Assembly: GCA_023055425.1 (NCBI GenBank)
Contig: JALGPY010000034.1
Span: 124,001-188,000 of the forward strand
Source of the DNA: Linanthus parryae
Taxonomy: Eukaryota; Streptophyta; Magnoliopsida; Ericales; Polemoniaceae
Length of the DNA: 64,000 nt
Reading direction: 5' to 3'
Shown here: in pieces, positions 19,334 to 30,212 of the stretch
Layout: each line of letters opens with the position of its first letter
Position numbering within the stretch: the stretch's first letter is position 1
Program-made: the position numbers and the translations under genes
The notes under the pieces: model-generated
Told to the model about the DNA's origin: nothing
Database searches by the model: none
Seen by the model: only the letters and a program-made list of their open reading frames with translations

Positions 19334-21870
19334 TCAACTATTTCTTAGCTTGCAGTGATGAAAATGTTTTAATGCTCTGATAAGTGTGAATATTAAATAG
19401 AGATTGGCCCTCCCGCTCCCCCCATGGCATTGGAGATGCCTTATAGTTGTCAAAATGCGATATGTATCATCTATTGGAACTCCATTTTTTTTGTATCCTG
19501 CATTATATCGCAATGGTGCTCGTGAAGAACTATAGATTGGGTTCTGTTGCTGGTGGTTGTTTGAGTTGTTATTGTCAGGTATCGTCTGGGGTTAAATACA
19601 GGTAATCAGTAAAACACGTAGATCATATTGTTTCCCTTTTATTAGCGAGGAGCATTCTTCTAAGCTCTGATTGAGCTGGGTGCATAACATGTCAATGACA
19701 CGTGTTCTTTTTAGGTAAGTAAAGTTGTAATACAATAGATTAAGACTAACTAGTCAGTGTAGTGGAGTATCATAGCGAATTTAGGAACATCCTTTGGTAG
19801 TGGAGTTTAAGCGGATTGAGTTGCTACTTACAAAGGATCTCTTGCCACATCTCTTCGTAGATGGACTGGTTCTGATAGGTCCTATCTGTAGGTTTATGTG
19901 TGGGTGATGCCTTCCTATACAGTCAGAGCCTCACATCAGTCAATAAGGTGAAGGACAAGTGTTCTGCATTTTATATGCTCTGTCTAAATGTTCACTCGTC
20001 TATATTTTTTGTTGAAGTTTTCTCCCATTTTCTTTTTAGTCTTGTTAGTAACTTCCTTCACACATTTTAACGTTGAGGAAAACCCAAGTTCTCGAAATCA
20101 AACGCCAAAAGGGAAGCAAGTGAACTGATTATTGTTCGGATAGAAGTTTGATTATACTATATCTGGTACAACAAAATTCTAACAAGGAAATTTGAAGTGG
20201 GCGTAACGTGTCCTTGCGTTACCAAAAAGTTGTAAGAATCTAATACGGGTTAAGCATAATATGATGTTTATGAACTACATTTGAAAAGTTGCAGTCCCGA
20301 GAACTTCTCAACTGACCGTTAGTTTTGTCCTACTTGTGCCTGTTACTTGTGGTTAGAATGTGGTAATAATGCTCTGGTTATTGAGGTGAGGTAGAGTTGA
20401 GGCTTGATTTGTGTTTATGTATTTAATTGCCTTGATATGGATATGCAAAACTTTTGCATTCTTCTTTTCGATGCATGAAATCCATTTTCTGAAGACATGA
20501 TTTGCACCAAGCTGAGTCTTGGGAATAATAGCGCTACTGCATTTCTCGTTTGTGACAGTTCAACTATTTCTTAACTTGCAGTGATGAAAATGTTTTAATG
20601 CTCTGATAAATGTGAATATTAAAGAGGGATGGAGATGTGGTTCAAATTTGTAATTGTGAATTTCATTGCTTTTCTTGTGCTTGACCCACATGCCTTAAAT
20701 TGACCCCCATGGGATTGGACTTGGTCTGTATTTTTATACGGTTTTGCCCTCCCGCTCCCCTCACATTGGACTTTGGAGATCCCTTATAGTTGTCAAAAAT
20801 GCGATATGTATAATCTATTGGAACTCCATTTTCCTTGTATCTTGCATCATATCGTAATGGTGCTCGTGAAAAACTGTTTTGAGTTGTTATTGTCAGGTAT
20901 CGTCTGGGGTTAAATACAGGTAATCAGTAAAACACGTAGATCATATTGTTTCCCTTTCATTAATGAGGAGTATTTTTCTAAGCTCTGATTGAGCTGGGTG
21001 CGTAAGATGTCACTGACATGTGTTCTCTTTAGGTAAGTACAGTTGTAAAGACTAACTAGACAGTGTAGTGTAGTATCATAGCGAATTTAGTGAACATCCT
21101 TTGGTAGTGGAGTTTAAGCGGATTGAGTTGCTACTTATAAAGGATCTCTTGCCACATCTCTTCGTAGATGGACTGGTTCTGATAGGTCCGATATGTAGGT
21201 ATATGTGTCGGTGATACCTGCCTATACAGTCAGAGCCTCACATCAGTCAATAAGGTGAAGGACAAGCGTTCTGCATTTCATATGCTGTGTCAAAATGTTC
21301 CCTCGTCCATATTCGTTATTGAAGATTTCTCTCATTTTCCTTATACAGTCTCTTGTTGGTGGATTCTTTCACACATTTGAACGCTGAGGAAAAGCCAAGT
21401 ACTCGACATGAAACTCCAAAAAGGAAGCAATTGAGCTTATTATTGCTCCGATAGAAGTTTGATTATACTATATCTGGTACAACAAAATTCTAACAAGGAC
21501 ATTTGAAGAGGGTGTAACGTGTCGCGTCACCAAAAATTTGTAAGAATCTAATATACTGTTGGGTTAAGCATAATGTGATGTTTATGAACTACATTTGAAA
21601 AGTTGCAGTCCCGAGAACTTCTCAACGGACCATTAGTTTTGTCCTAGTTGTGCCTATTACTTGTGGTTCGAATGTGGTAATAATGCTCTGGCTATTGAAG
21701 TGAGGTAGAGTTGAGGCTTGATTGGTGTTTTTGAATTTCGTTGCTCTGATATGGAATTGCAGAACTCTTGCATACTTCTTTTCGATGCATGAAATCCATT
21801 TGGTGAAGACATGATTTGCACCCTGCTGAGTCTTGGGAATAATAGGGCTAATGCATTTCTTGTGGATATA
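19334..21870. repeat. local tandem duplication (about 1.2-1.3 kb, two copies) in unit 2 tail
   Basis: Copy A (about 19334-20547) and copy B (about 20548-21870) both run from a CAGTTCAACTATTTCTTA start through the GGTTAAATACAGGTAATCAG block (19591, 20909) and the CCCGAGAACTTCTCAAC block (20297, 21610). Unit 1 has a single version (about 8243-10320 plus the hAT insertion). The junction is near GCATTTCTCGTTTGTGACAG (20539). No gene was found in either copy. Confidence 0.75.
19356..19372 (+). other. possible tiny last coding exon of FB2
   Basis: After the acceptor at 19354-19355 the split codon would be completed and the protein would end VMKMF with a TAA at 19370-19372, as in FB1. It is uninterrupted here, with no hAT insertion. 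Inferred from conserved splice signals only. Confidence 0.28.
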
Positions 21871-22765
21871 CATATGACAGTTCTTGAGGTATAGCTACCC
21901 AATATTAGGTGGATGTGCAACAATTCATCAAGAATTTCAAGCCTATATAATGGAACTTGTTTATGGGGGTAAGAAAAGAGTGATATTGGTTATGAAAAGA
22001 GTGATATTGGTTATCCTCCTTGAAAGTAGAAGCTCATAGGTCTACACTGTGTGCTGGTGGGGTCCGTTAAAGGGTATATGTGATGGCTTTTGTGCCACTT
22101 TGAGGGTTGCTCATTCCTAGAAATTTTCAAATATTCTTTAAAGCAATGAAATTCAATATGCTTAAAGTGCATTTGCCGGTGCAGGTAAAAGCAGTTTGCT
22201 TAACATATGAGATTGATACTGAAATAAGATGTTTAAAATTATCCATTCCATTGAAGTGTGAATATGATGACATAGGTGGCAAACTTGAACATATTTAGTT
22301 GTGTACTTACAAAGGCTGTGGTTATGAACCATCCTCGCCAACCTATTTATGTTGTTTATTGAGCTTTATCTTAGTTGTACTTCCTAATAATCCGTAGAAG
22401 CTGTTCCTGCAAGTTACAACTTCTGTGTTTGCCAAGTAAAAGAAGGGGTTCGGGGTTTGGAAATGTTGCTTCCTTCAAGCGAACTCTTTTAGATAAGACT
22501 AATGGATGGATGATGGTAAATAATAAATTTTCTTTCCATCAAACCCAAGGCTTCCTCCTCCCTTGTTTAGAGAAACATCATCACAGAAAAAAAATTGTTG
22601 CCAAGGGGTCTAGAGTTGAAGATGGGGAGGGTATAGTAAATAAGACCACTCTTGGATTCCAAAACGTCCAGCATGTCTGCAGCTACTGAATTGGCTGATT
22701 GAGGTTCCAGCTAATTGGAGTGTGAATTGTGAAATGGGTGAACGATTTTGGCGCATACAAATCAG

Positions 22766-23160
22766 TGAAGAATTGCCCTTTTCGAGGGCTATTTAGCTTG
22801 CAATTCATCTCCTATCTAAATTTCATGAAAATGTAACCTTTACTCAATGGATGAGTTACATCTTAAATTCTCAGAGGCATAATTTTCATGAAGTTTTATG
22901 TTGTATAGCAACAGTTACTATGATTTTTTTCTGGAAGAAGAGGAATGCAATAGCTTCCGAAAATACTTCCACGTCTCTCCATTTTACACTCTCAGAGTCT
23001 CAGTAATACTTAGAAGGTAGATGTTATCCAGATGAGCAGTTGTGCTGTTAATACAAGATTATTCGTGTGTTCATTGCCCATTTTCGGCAAGTGTTTTGGA
23101 GAGATTTCTAGGGTAACTCTTGTATGGTAGATGTTATCCAGATAAGCAGTTGTGCTGTTA
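22766..23160 (+). pseudogene. LINE zf-RVT remnant, unit 2 (shortened)
   Basis: The stretch begins with LPFSRAI-like residues and continues with FFWKKRNAIASENTS-like residues near 22930, matching the zf-RVT relic of unit 1. Relative to unit 1 about 650 bp (11280-11940) are missing just before it. An ATGTTATCCAGAT..GCAGTTGTGCTGTTA phrase is repeated near 23023 and 23128. Confidence 0.45.
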
Positions 23161-23528
23161 TGACTCCCACTTCACTTGTGGACTAAAGATAAAAGTTTTT
23201 TTTTTTTTTTTTCAAATGCAGAATGAAAGAAGAATGACAAAGAGACATGAAAGCCTGAGGAAGGAAATATGATAGAGAATGGCGGCGTTTTGCAGATGTG
23301 ACTGGTATTTCCTAGTTTGGAGCCCTCTCTAGCGTAGTCATGCAAGTAATGCTTGTGTGGTTTGATTATTTTGCTTTTGCATCTATGTCCCGTGCTAATG
23401 GACTTACATTCATTTTGGTCTGTAATGTACGAAGTTTTCTTTCATGTGAAAAAAAAAACTACCGTTCCCAGCTTAAGTTGGTTGTAGCTACATTTCTATG
23501 CCCCATTCTAAGGATCTTATCGTGGATG

Positions 23529-23878
23529 GGGCTGTTTGGATTTAACGGTTTGGGGTTAGGTTGAACCGTAACATGTTATTGTTTGGATTTAATGGTTGAG
23601 TTTATAGATTTTTGGGTGGGGTTGTTTTTTTTCCGCTGACCAGTCAAATCAGAGCTGGTCACCCGTTATTTTTTTATTTTTTTGTCGCTAAAACTACCAT
23701 TTTTGTCGCCACATCATCCCCACAGCGGTTACCGGCCTAATTACCCGGTCACCGGTGTCTTTTAGCCGGGCACCGGTTAAAATTACCCGGCCACCGGTAT
23801 TCACGTCCGGTGACCGGGTCTTTTGTCATGGTTGGGGTTGGGTTGGGTTCAACGGAACCCCATAATCCAAACGAGCTC
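23529..23878. mobile_element. MITE-like insertion, 350 bp
   Basis: The inverted ends GGGCTGTTTGGATTTA and TAATCCAAACGAGCTC are flanked by GATG on both sides (23525-23528, 23879-23882). Unit 1 lacks the insertion at the same place (near 12698), so the boundaries are supported by an empty site. The interior has several CCGGTGACCGG-type repeats. The short target duplication leaves the superfamily open. Confidence 0.7.
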
Positions 23879-24964
23879 GATGTAATGTCCGACTCTATGT
23901 GTGTTTTGTTCCGTGTTTAACATATGTAATATATGAAATTTTCTTTCATGTCAAAATTAAAATATTGTTCTTCATATTTTAAGTTGGTTATAACCACCTT
24001 AGTTAGTAAAATACGGGACGGAAATAAATCGTGGTACGGTACGTACGTGTATTATACGATTTTATGTTAAATATACGTTAATAAAAATTCGGCTTAAAAA
24101 TACGAGATTTGATTAATTCGGGTATTCTATACGTACGTGTATAATTCGTATACTATTTATTCATTCGGAATTAAAAATACGGGTGCGTTTGTTAGTATTT
24201 TAGCATATATATATATAATGAGTTATTTGTGTCCCACATTGCAATCTTTTCATATTTTAATCAAATATTTAAAATAATTTGTACAACATGTACTTATTTG
24301 TTTATCATTTTTTATAAATATACTAATTACTCATAACTAACACATTACTTATTTTACTTATGTAAAATAATATCAAAGTATTTATTATCAAAACTTCTAT
24401 ATAAAAAGGGTAAAAGACATTGACCACCCCTGACTTTAGGGTTAATTCCACTCCGCTACCCTGGGTTTTAGAAAAAGACACTCCGCACCTTTTTTTGGAT
24501 GGAGGCTAACAGCTGAGTAACGGTAAGGGGAAAAAGACCAATTTACCCCTGAGATGAGATAAAATTACCTCCTATATATTACCCTCATCTCTCAATTTTC
24601 CTCATTCTAAACCTAATCCCTCTCTCTCTTCCCCTCTTTATCTCTTCGCTCATGGCACAGCCGCCCCACTCTCTGTTGTTGCTAGAGCTCTGGTGAATAT
24701 CAATAAAGTTCACCAACAACCACCAAATCCACCATCACCGCAACCACCACCTCCTTCTTCTCCTATCTTTCTCTCTGTCGATCCCTCTTTCTCTCTTCTA
24801 CTTCCCCAGATCTGAAACCCCCAACAACCACCAACGCCACCATCACCGCAACCACCACCTCCTACCATTCTGTTTCAGATCGACAGAGAGAGAGAGAGAG
24901 GAGAAGAAGGAGGTGGTGGTTGCGGTGGTTTCTTCACCAGAGACGACCGCCCAAATCGACGGTG

Positions 24965-25150
24965 ATGGGTTCGCCGGAAAGAGCGACGGCCGGTGTTCTT
25001 CAACTCCAGCGCGTTTCTGTCGCTGCCTCGCTGGCGAAATTGATGGGCGCCGAGGGTTCGGTGCCAGTAGGGGATTTCACTTCTAATCCCTTGTATATGC
25101 CGCGAGATCAATCGACTGGAGAGATTGGCCGGAAAGGGGACGAAGAACAG
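24965..25150 (+). pseudogene. captured exon-like segment, 62 codons, unknown protein
   Basis: The frame opens at an ATG (MGSPERATAGVLQLQRVS) and stays open to DQSTGEIGRKGDEEQ, exactly at a consensus donor CAG|GTGAGC (25151). This looks like a first coding exon taken from a host gene. I do not recognise the family. The N-terminus is rich in Ala, Arg and Ser, as in an organelle-targeting peptide. It lies inside a MULE without downstream exons on this strand. Confidence 0.35.
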
Positions 25151-25311
25151 GTGAGCTTCAGTAGCATCATTGTCAAAAACTTGCTGTTTGTGAGAGAATT
25201 GTAGAGCTCAGACTCTGATGGAGTTGTGAAATTGAAGGGTTTCGGTAGATTGTAGATGAAAATTCTGAAATTGTTCATCATTTTGGTGTAATTCTGAAAT
25301 TGAAGGGTTTC

Positions 25312-25556
25312 GATTTCGTCGTCGTCTTCTCCGTCGTCGTCGTGGTCGTGGTCGCCGACGTCGGGGTTGATGCGGCTGAGTTTGGTCCAGGAGATGGGGT
25401 TTCTATTGTTTTTGAGGGAGGCGGAGAAGCGAGAGGTGGAGGCCTCGCGGGAGTCGTGAATCGGAGAGCAGTGGTAGTGCGGTGGGGATGCGAAGGGGCT
25501 GGAGCCGTAGGACAGAGCTTTGATGAACAGATATTTGTTGAAGAGAGCTATGGAAG
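25312..25556 (-). pseudogene. second captured coding-like segment, unknown protein
   Basis: One minus-strand frame reads ALFNKYLFIKALSYGSSPFA, continues through SREASTSRFSASLKNN and NPISWTKLSRINPDVGDHD, and ends in an acidic Asp/His run. Its composition is gene-like rather than low-complexity. It has no Met; the codon before ALF is ATA (25551-25549), one base from ATG. Family not recognised, probably captured host DNA inside MULE 3. Confidence 0.3.
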
Positions 25557-26449
25557 AGGGTTGAAGATGGGTTTAAGAGGGCTATATCGTATAAAGCTTT
25601 GAAAATTTCCAAATTGGTGGTTTTTCTTATGTGGTGGGACAAAGCTTTGAACCATGACCACTAAGAACATCGACACAAAAAACATGACATTATAGGGGTA
25701 AATCAGTTGGGTTATTGGTGTTGATGTTTTGAATTCAAAGTGAGAGATGTTTTTGACCTTGTTCATATTTTTTGTGGATGTTCTTGATGTTCTTGATGAT
25801 AAAAGAGGCAAAAAAAGAGTTAAAAAACTACACGGGGTTAATACCGTCCGAAAAAACTCAATCACCCACTTTTTTAACGGAACATGACAGAAGGGTGCTA
25901 AGTGTCCACAGAATGTTCCGTTAAATGGGTGCGGAGTGTCTTTTTCCAAAACCCAGGGTAGCGGAGTGGAATTAACCCTAAAGTCAGGGGTGGTCAATGT
26001 CTTTTACCCATATAAAAAAAGTTACTGCACATTCCTTAATCTTAAACCTTAATTATTTTGAAAAGTAGTAGTATAACACATAAGACTCAAGATGCATGTA
26101 CATAGCTATTTCAACTTAAACTTTTAGTTTTATAATAATACTTGTAAATCTATATACTAATAAATATTTATAATGAATAAATAGTAAGAAAATATTTAAT
26201 AATAACTAATTACTATAGCTTCTAATATTTTGGATGACATTTATTCGCGGTAATTTTGTATGGAAGAAGTTTTATTCGGAAGTATTATACGTTAAAACGT
26301 TAAATACGAGTATTAAACTTTTTTGGTCAAAAATTCGAGTATTTTTCATTAGGTCCAGCAATAGTACGAAATACGGAAGTATTTTTTATTTATACGTACG
26401 GACGGGTATTAAACGGAAATTCGGAATATTTACTAACTAGGATAACCAC

Positions 26450-27108
26450 CTTCTCAAATGCATGTATTTTTTTTTTCGTCGTTGGCCAAAAGATCGCTAC
26501 CTCCAGCTCTATGGCTTCCATTTCACCATGAGCTCATGATGATGTTAAATGACTAGTGTTGTTGTAAAGTGTCTTTTTATCCGAGATAGTGTGGTGGCAA
26601 ATCCATCTGAGTTCTAACTATGTATATGACTTGTAGGATTTAGGTGATGCTTGTGAGGATGTGTGCGAGAGGGTTTGTAGCTAACGCTGTTATTGATTTC
26701 AGCCAAATCAAATGTACTTGTATCTTAAACTATTATATCAAATGTGGCGTGTAGTTTTCGGGGTGTAGTTCAATTGAGTGGGTTATATTTATATGTCTTT
26801 GAGTGTTTGTCTAAAAGTCGTCACTACAAACAAGGGTTGTATGTTGGCCTCCGAAGTGAACCAGTCAGATCAGGGTTTACTCCGTGCCCACTTGAAGAGT
26901 AGCGGCTGTTGGTTCTTATGTCACCAAAAATGATGTGGCGTGCTCTAAATCTTTTATCACATGACATTTTGCTCGCACCCTCTCGTATACACATAATTGC
27001 CGTTCACCTAGTATTATGAGCAACGGTGATGCATCCTATTAAAGGTTGATTTAATGAAATTTCATGTCATGATTCTAAGAGGCTGAGGAAGAATTTGAAG
27101 TTGGCAAA
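26450..27108. other. end of unit 2 tail, no gene
   Basis: It contains the conserved CCTCCAGCTCTATGGC...TTTCACCATGAGCTCA block (about 26502-26535) and the following GTTCTAACTATG phrase shared with units 1, 3 and 4. No coding frame is supported. Confidence 0.45.
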
Positions 27109-27149
27109 TTACTGTTCATTTGGTAATTGAATTACCAAATGAACAGTAA
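27109..27149. repeat. perfect 20-bp inverted repeat (hairpin)
   Basis: The arm TTACTGTTCATTTGGTAATT (27109-27128) is followed, after a single G, by its exact complement (27130-27149). It could form a very stable hairpin, and may be the fused ends of a collapsed MITE. Confidence 0.9.
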
Positions 27150-28186
27150 CTCAAAGGAGAGCAGCTACCGTTTGATGATGAAGACTGGTTCTAATCTCGG
27201 CCGTTGATCTTTTTTAAACGTTGGTGCTTAAACTTAAGTAAGGCGACACCGTTTGGGATGTCGCCGTTAGTTGGTCTCTTTTTCCGTTAATGTAACCGTC
27301 ACGGACGTTAGTATAGGTTATTTACTATTTTACCCTCGTTTGTCCGTGAATTACGCACCCCTCTTGCTCATTATGAGCTGGGTTTGTTGCAGAATAATCA
27401 TTATGAAAAATATCACAATTTCTATTCTTCTTTCTGATCTCTCCGAATCTCTCATCTCTCAATTCTTCTTCTTCTTCTTGTAATTGATTGAGGAATCCAT
27501 CTATGAATTCCTTACATTTCCATTCACATTGTCCTTTATATGTACTCGTGGTCAGACCAGAAGTCGGTCTCCAAAACTCTGATTGGAGGCTGACTCGAAG
27601 ATTTTCATGACTTTCCAAATGAAGCTGTCACTGAGGCTTTAATTTTTCACTCTCGGTTGGTTAGAGACTAGAGAATGCAATCTAAGCGAAAGAAGGTTTA
27701 TGTTAAGATGGATAACATAAACTCTAATAAAAACATATTTCATATCTTGAAAAAGTGTAAAAATATATAATTTTGATGAAATATATTGCATTTTCTTACA
27801 TAAAATAGTATTTTTCCATCAAAGTTAACGGAAGTTGGAGTTGGGTACCTCCGGTGCACGATTTTAAAAATTTTAGTACCTGTGGTGCACGGTTTTGAAA
27901 TTTGGGTACCCGCTTGCCGGTTTTTGAAAAATATGAATACCTCCGGTGCATTTTTGCCAAAAAAAAAAAAAAAAAAAAACTACTAGTTAGATTGATTAGG
28001 TTATCAATCTGAAGAAGAAGTAACTTCACTGCCAATTCCTCCAAATCCGCAAGTGGTGCCAATTCCTTATTTTATCCGTCTCTCTCACGGGATCGGATTG
28101 AAGGCCAAAATCTCTCCCTATTTAAGAGAGGGACGAACTGGACAGGTGAATTATGGTTGTACCATCATTTGTGCCTGGAGACGGAG
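27150..28186. other. KIB-like gene upstream region with transposon debris
   Basis: No gene. At 27830-27958 three tandem-like phrases such as GGGTACCTCCGGTGCACG appear, followed by a 21-A run (27959-27979), suggesting an old inserted sequence with an A-rich end. The region after 28000 is the likely 5' flank of the gene at 28187. Confidence 0.4.
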
Positions 28187-29463
28187 ATGGAGAACCACCC
28201 TAAGAAGAGGAGCAGCGCTCATCAGGTTGGTCAGATTTGCCACAGGACATCATTGGTACTATTTTGAAGAAACTAACTCTTCTAGCAGATTACGATCGAT
28301 TTGGATCGGTTTGCGTCTCATGGCGTCAAGCATCCCTCGAAACTCTCAATCGGAATCTACGGATCGAATCCAAAATTACGGACGGGCTCCCGCTCCTACT
28401 CCTGCCTTGTGATCGTCTCCTCTCTGAGGAGGACAAGTTGTACCATGGCCGCTTCAAAACGGACTGCAACCCGTGGAAACGCACCCTCTTTGATGTTTTC
28501 CGTAGAACTACGCTGACGGACGATTTTAACTTACCGCCTATTCCAAACTCTCTAGGCAGATGTTGTGGTTCATCCCATGGTTGGTTGATCTTCGCCGACA
28601 GCTGCCAGAATATCCTACTCGTTAATCCTTTCTATATTGGATCTTGCCGCGAAGGCCTAATACGTCTTCCTTCCGTATATGATGAAGACTATGATGGATG
28701 GACTTCATCGTATATACCCGAGTTTCTTGTCGAGAAGGTTATATTGTCTGCTGATCCTGCTTTGTTCCCCAATGATTATGTGGTAGTTGCATCGGGTAGT
28801 CTCATGATTTCCTTCATCAGACCCGGGAAGGACAAGGATTGGACTCATATCGGAGCCAGGACGCGGAAGCAGTGTTTTAGCGTTGAAGATATTATGTTTA
28901 GCAGAAGTAATAGTACAATCTATGCTGTGGACGAGAAGGGTGCCGTTCATTCTTGTAAGATAACGGACCAGAAGCCCAAGCTTCGTAGACTTGCTACTCC
29001 ACCAGTCCTCCCTTCAGGACGTAAACAGCTTTACTTGGTCGAATTATCACAAGGTGAAATACTTGTGGTTTGCAGGTTGCTAGTAGGTAAAGCATCTTTC
29101 GTTTCGACTACTGGGTTCAGAGCTTTCAAACTACTAACTCTAGGTGGGCGGTTAACAGCATGGCGCGAGGTGAAGAATCTAGGTAGAAACAAGGCACTTT
29201 TCCTCGGTGAAAATCATTCCACTTGCGTCGAGATCTCGACTTCTCATCATCTGGGATTTCAGAAGAATTCAATCTATTTCACGGATGATCGAAACATTTA
29301 TTACGGCATTGAGGACCCTTTCTGTCCCTGTGCAGACATGGGGATATTCAACATGAAAGACCAGACCATTCAACGCTATTACGACCAAGATCAGTTGTTG
29401 GAGCTTGTTTGCATCCCGCCACCAATTTGGTTCTTGCCTTCCTTGCCAGGAAATTGGAAGTAG
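28187..29463 (+). CDS. F-box protein with DUF295 / KIB-type beta-propeller domain, start disrupted
   Basis: A predicted SCF substrate receptor of the KIB/SKIP23-like class. The frame 28204-29463 starts after a TAA (28201) and reads GWSDLPQDIIGTILKKL, a normal F-box opening, then RFGSVCVSWRQASLE. The DUF295 propeller follows: GSSHGWLIFAD, NILLVNPF, DKDWTHIGAR, FQKNSIYFTDD, GIFNMKDQTI and the typical C-terminal PPPIWFLPS. About 410 residues is normal. The F-box frame has no ATG; its first Met lies beyond the F-box. The natural start looks like the ATG at 28187 (MENHPKKRSSAH), one frame away, so a single-base loss between 28187 and 28230 is likely. Either a recent pseudogene or an assembly error. 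It is unrelated to FB1-FB5 apart from the F-box. Confidence 0.75.
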
Positions 29464-29984
29464 GGGCGCCACCGCCAATTACCATAATTTTTAAAAACTT
29501 CTGTAAAGTGGCCTTTGGATGATGCTTTTGTATCATATTGGATGTTGGATGTTATGTGACTGTTGTACTGAAGTCCTTGGTTTCAGCCAAAACAAGGCGT
29601 ACTTTTATAAAGAATTACGCTTTTACTTAGGCTGCTTTTCTAAACTCTCCACTTCCCCGCTCGCTACGACCACTTCTTTGGTGTCATGACCTCGCCTACA
29701 GATTGTCTGTTGGACATTTCCAAGATGAATGAATTTTAAACTTACCTAACCACGAAACCAAAAGATTCTTTTACAGAAGTACTTCTCTTTGTGTTGGACC
29801 TCCTCGCACGGTGGTAATCTCTCGTTTCACGACGAAATAAACACGGTTAATGAGTTATCTTTGCTTCATCATTTTTTTATTATCCATTTTCTCTGTCCGT
29901 ATCCCTCCTATCAACATTCTGAAAGCTCTCGTTCTAAACGACTAAATTACAAGGAGCGTTCCTCATCTAGAAGATCTTGGAGCC
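29464..29984. other. 3' flank of KIB-like gene, no gene
   Basis: AT-rich sequence with no supported coding frame, tRNA or terminal repeats. It probably contains the 3' UTR of the gene ending at 29463. Confidence 0.4.
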
Positions 29985-30212
29985 AAATGGGTTTCTTGGG
30001 CAAGGGCGTGGGCTAACTGGTTTCCTTCCCGCTGGAACCCACCGCCGTTACCCTTATGGTGCATTCTGGATAAACCCCTTCAGACTGACATGCTCACAGT
30101 TGAGAAGGAAAATAGTAACTCTTGAGTTACCCCAAGGTTCGAACTCAAGACCTCTATAAAAATATCGAAAGCCTTAAAAATGCAAGCCCGACCAACTCAA
30201 CTACACTCCGAA
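29985..30212 (-). mobile_element. tRNA-derived SINE-like sequence
   Basis: On the minus strand an A-box-like TAGTTGAGTTGGT (30203-30191) is followed about 45 bp later by a B-box-like GAGTTCGAACC (30146-30136), the internal RNA polymerase III promoter of tRNA genes and SINEs. It lacks a tRNA cloverleaf end and continues into a non-tRNA body (GGGTTTATCCAGAATGCACC). The tail end and target duplication were not found, so 29985 is approximate. Confidence 0.5.

Larger units (their letters stand above)
17445..19355 (+). other. putative FB2 intron / 3' flank
   Basis: A paralogue of 6098-8269, with the donor at 17445 and the candidate acceptor TTAGCTTGCAG ending at 19355. It includes the second antisense P450 exon fragment and a CT/CA microsatellite. 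Most of its length aligns with unit 1 by eye. Confidence 0.4.
24408..26009. mobile_element. Mutator-like element (Pack-MULE) 3, 1602 bp, nested in hAT-like element 3
   Basis: The ends GGGTAAAAGAC and GTCTTTTACCC lie in inverted repeats of about 90 bp, which also share TGACTTTAGGGTTAATTCCA and its inverse. A 9-bp duplication ATATAAAAA flanks it (24399-24407, 26010-26018). It is the same family as the element at 3396-4760. The interior is GC-rich, unlike its AT-rich host, and carries at least one exon-like segment ending at a splice donor. Confidence 0.92.
23998..26441. mobile_element. hAT-like element 3, interrupted by a nested MULE
   Basis: The ends CTTAGTTAGTAAA and TTTACTAACTAGG are inverted and flanked by an exact 8-bp duplication ATAACCAC (23990-23997, 26442-26449). 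Removing the nested MULE (24408-26009 plus one 9-bp duplication) leaves about 830 bp of AT-rich sequence with many CGTACG and TACG sub-terminal motifs. Its size and ends resemble the hAT-like element at 8288. No transposase frame is present. Confidence 0.88.

Noticed and set aside
30136..30203. A tRNA gene on the minus strand
   Set aside because: A-box and B-box are present but no cloverleaf or acceptor stem could be drawn; SINE fits better.
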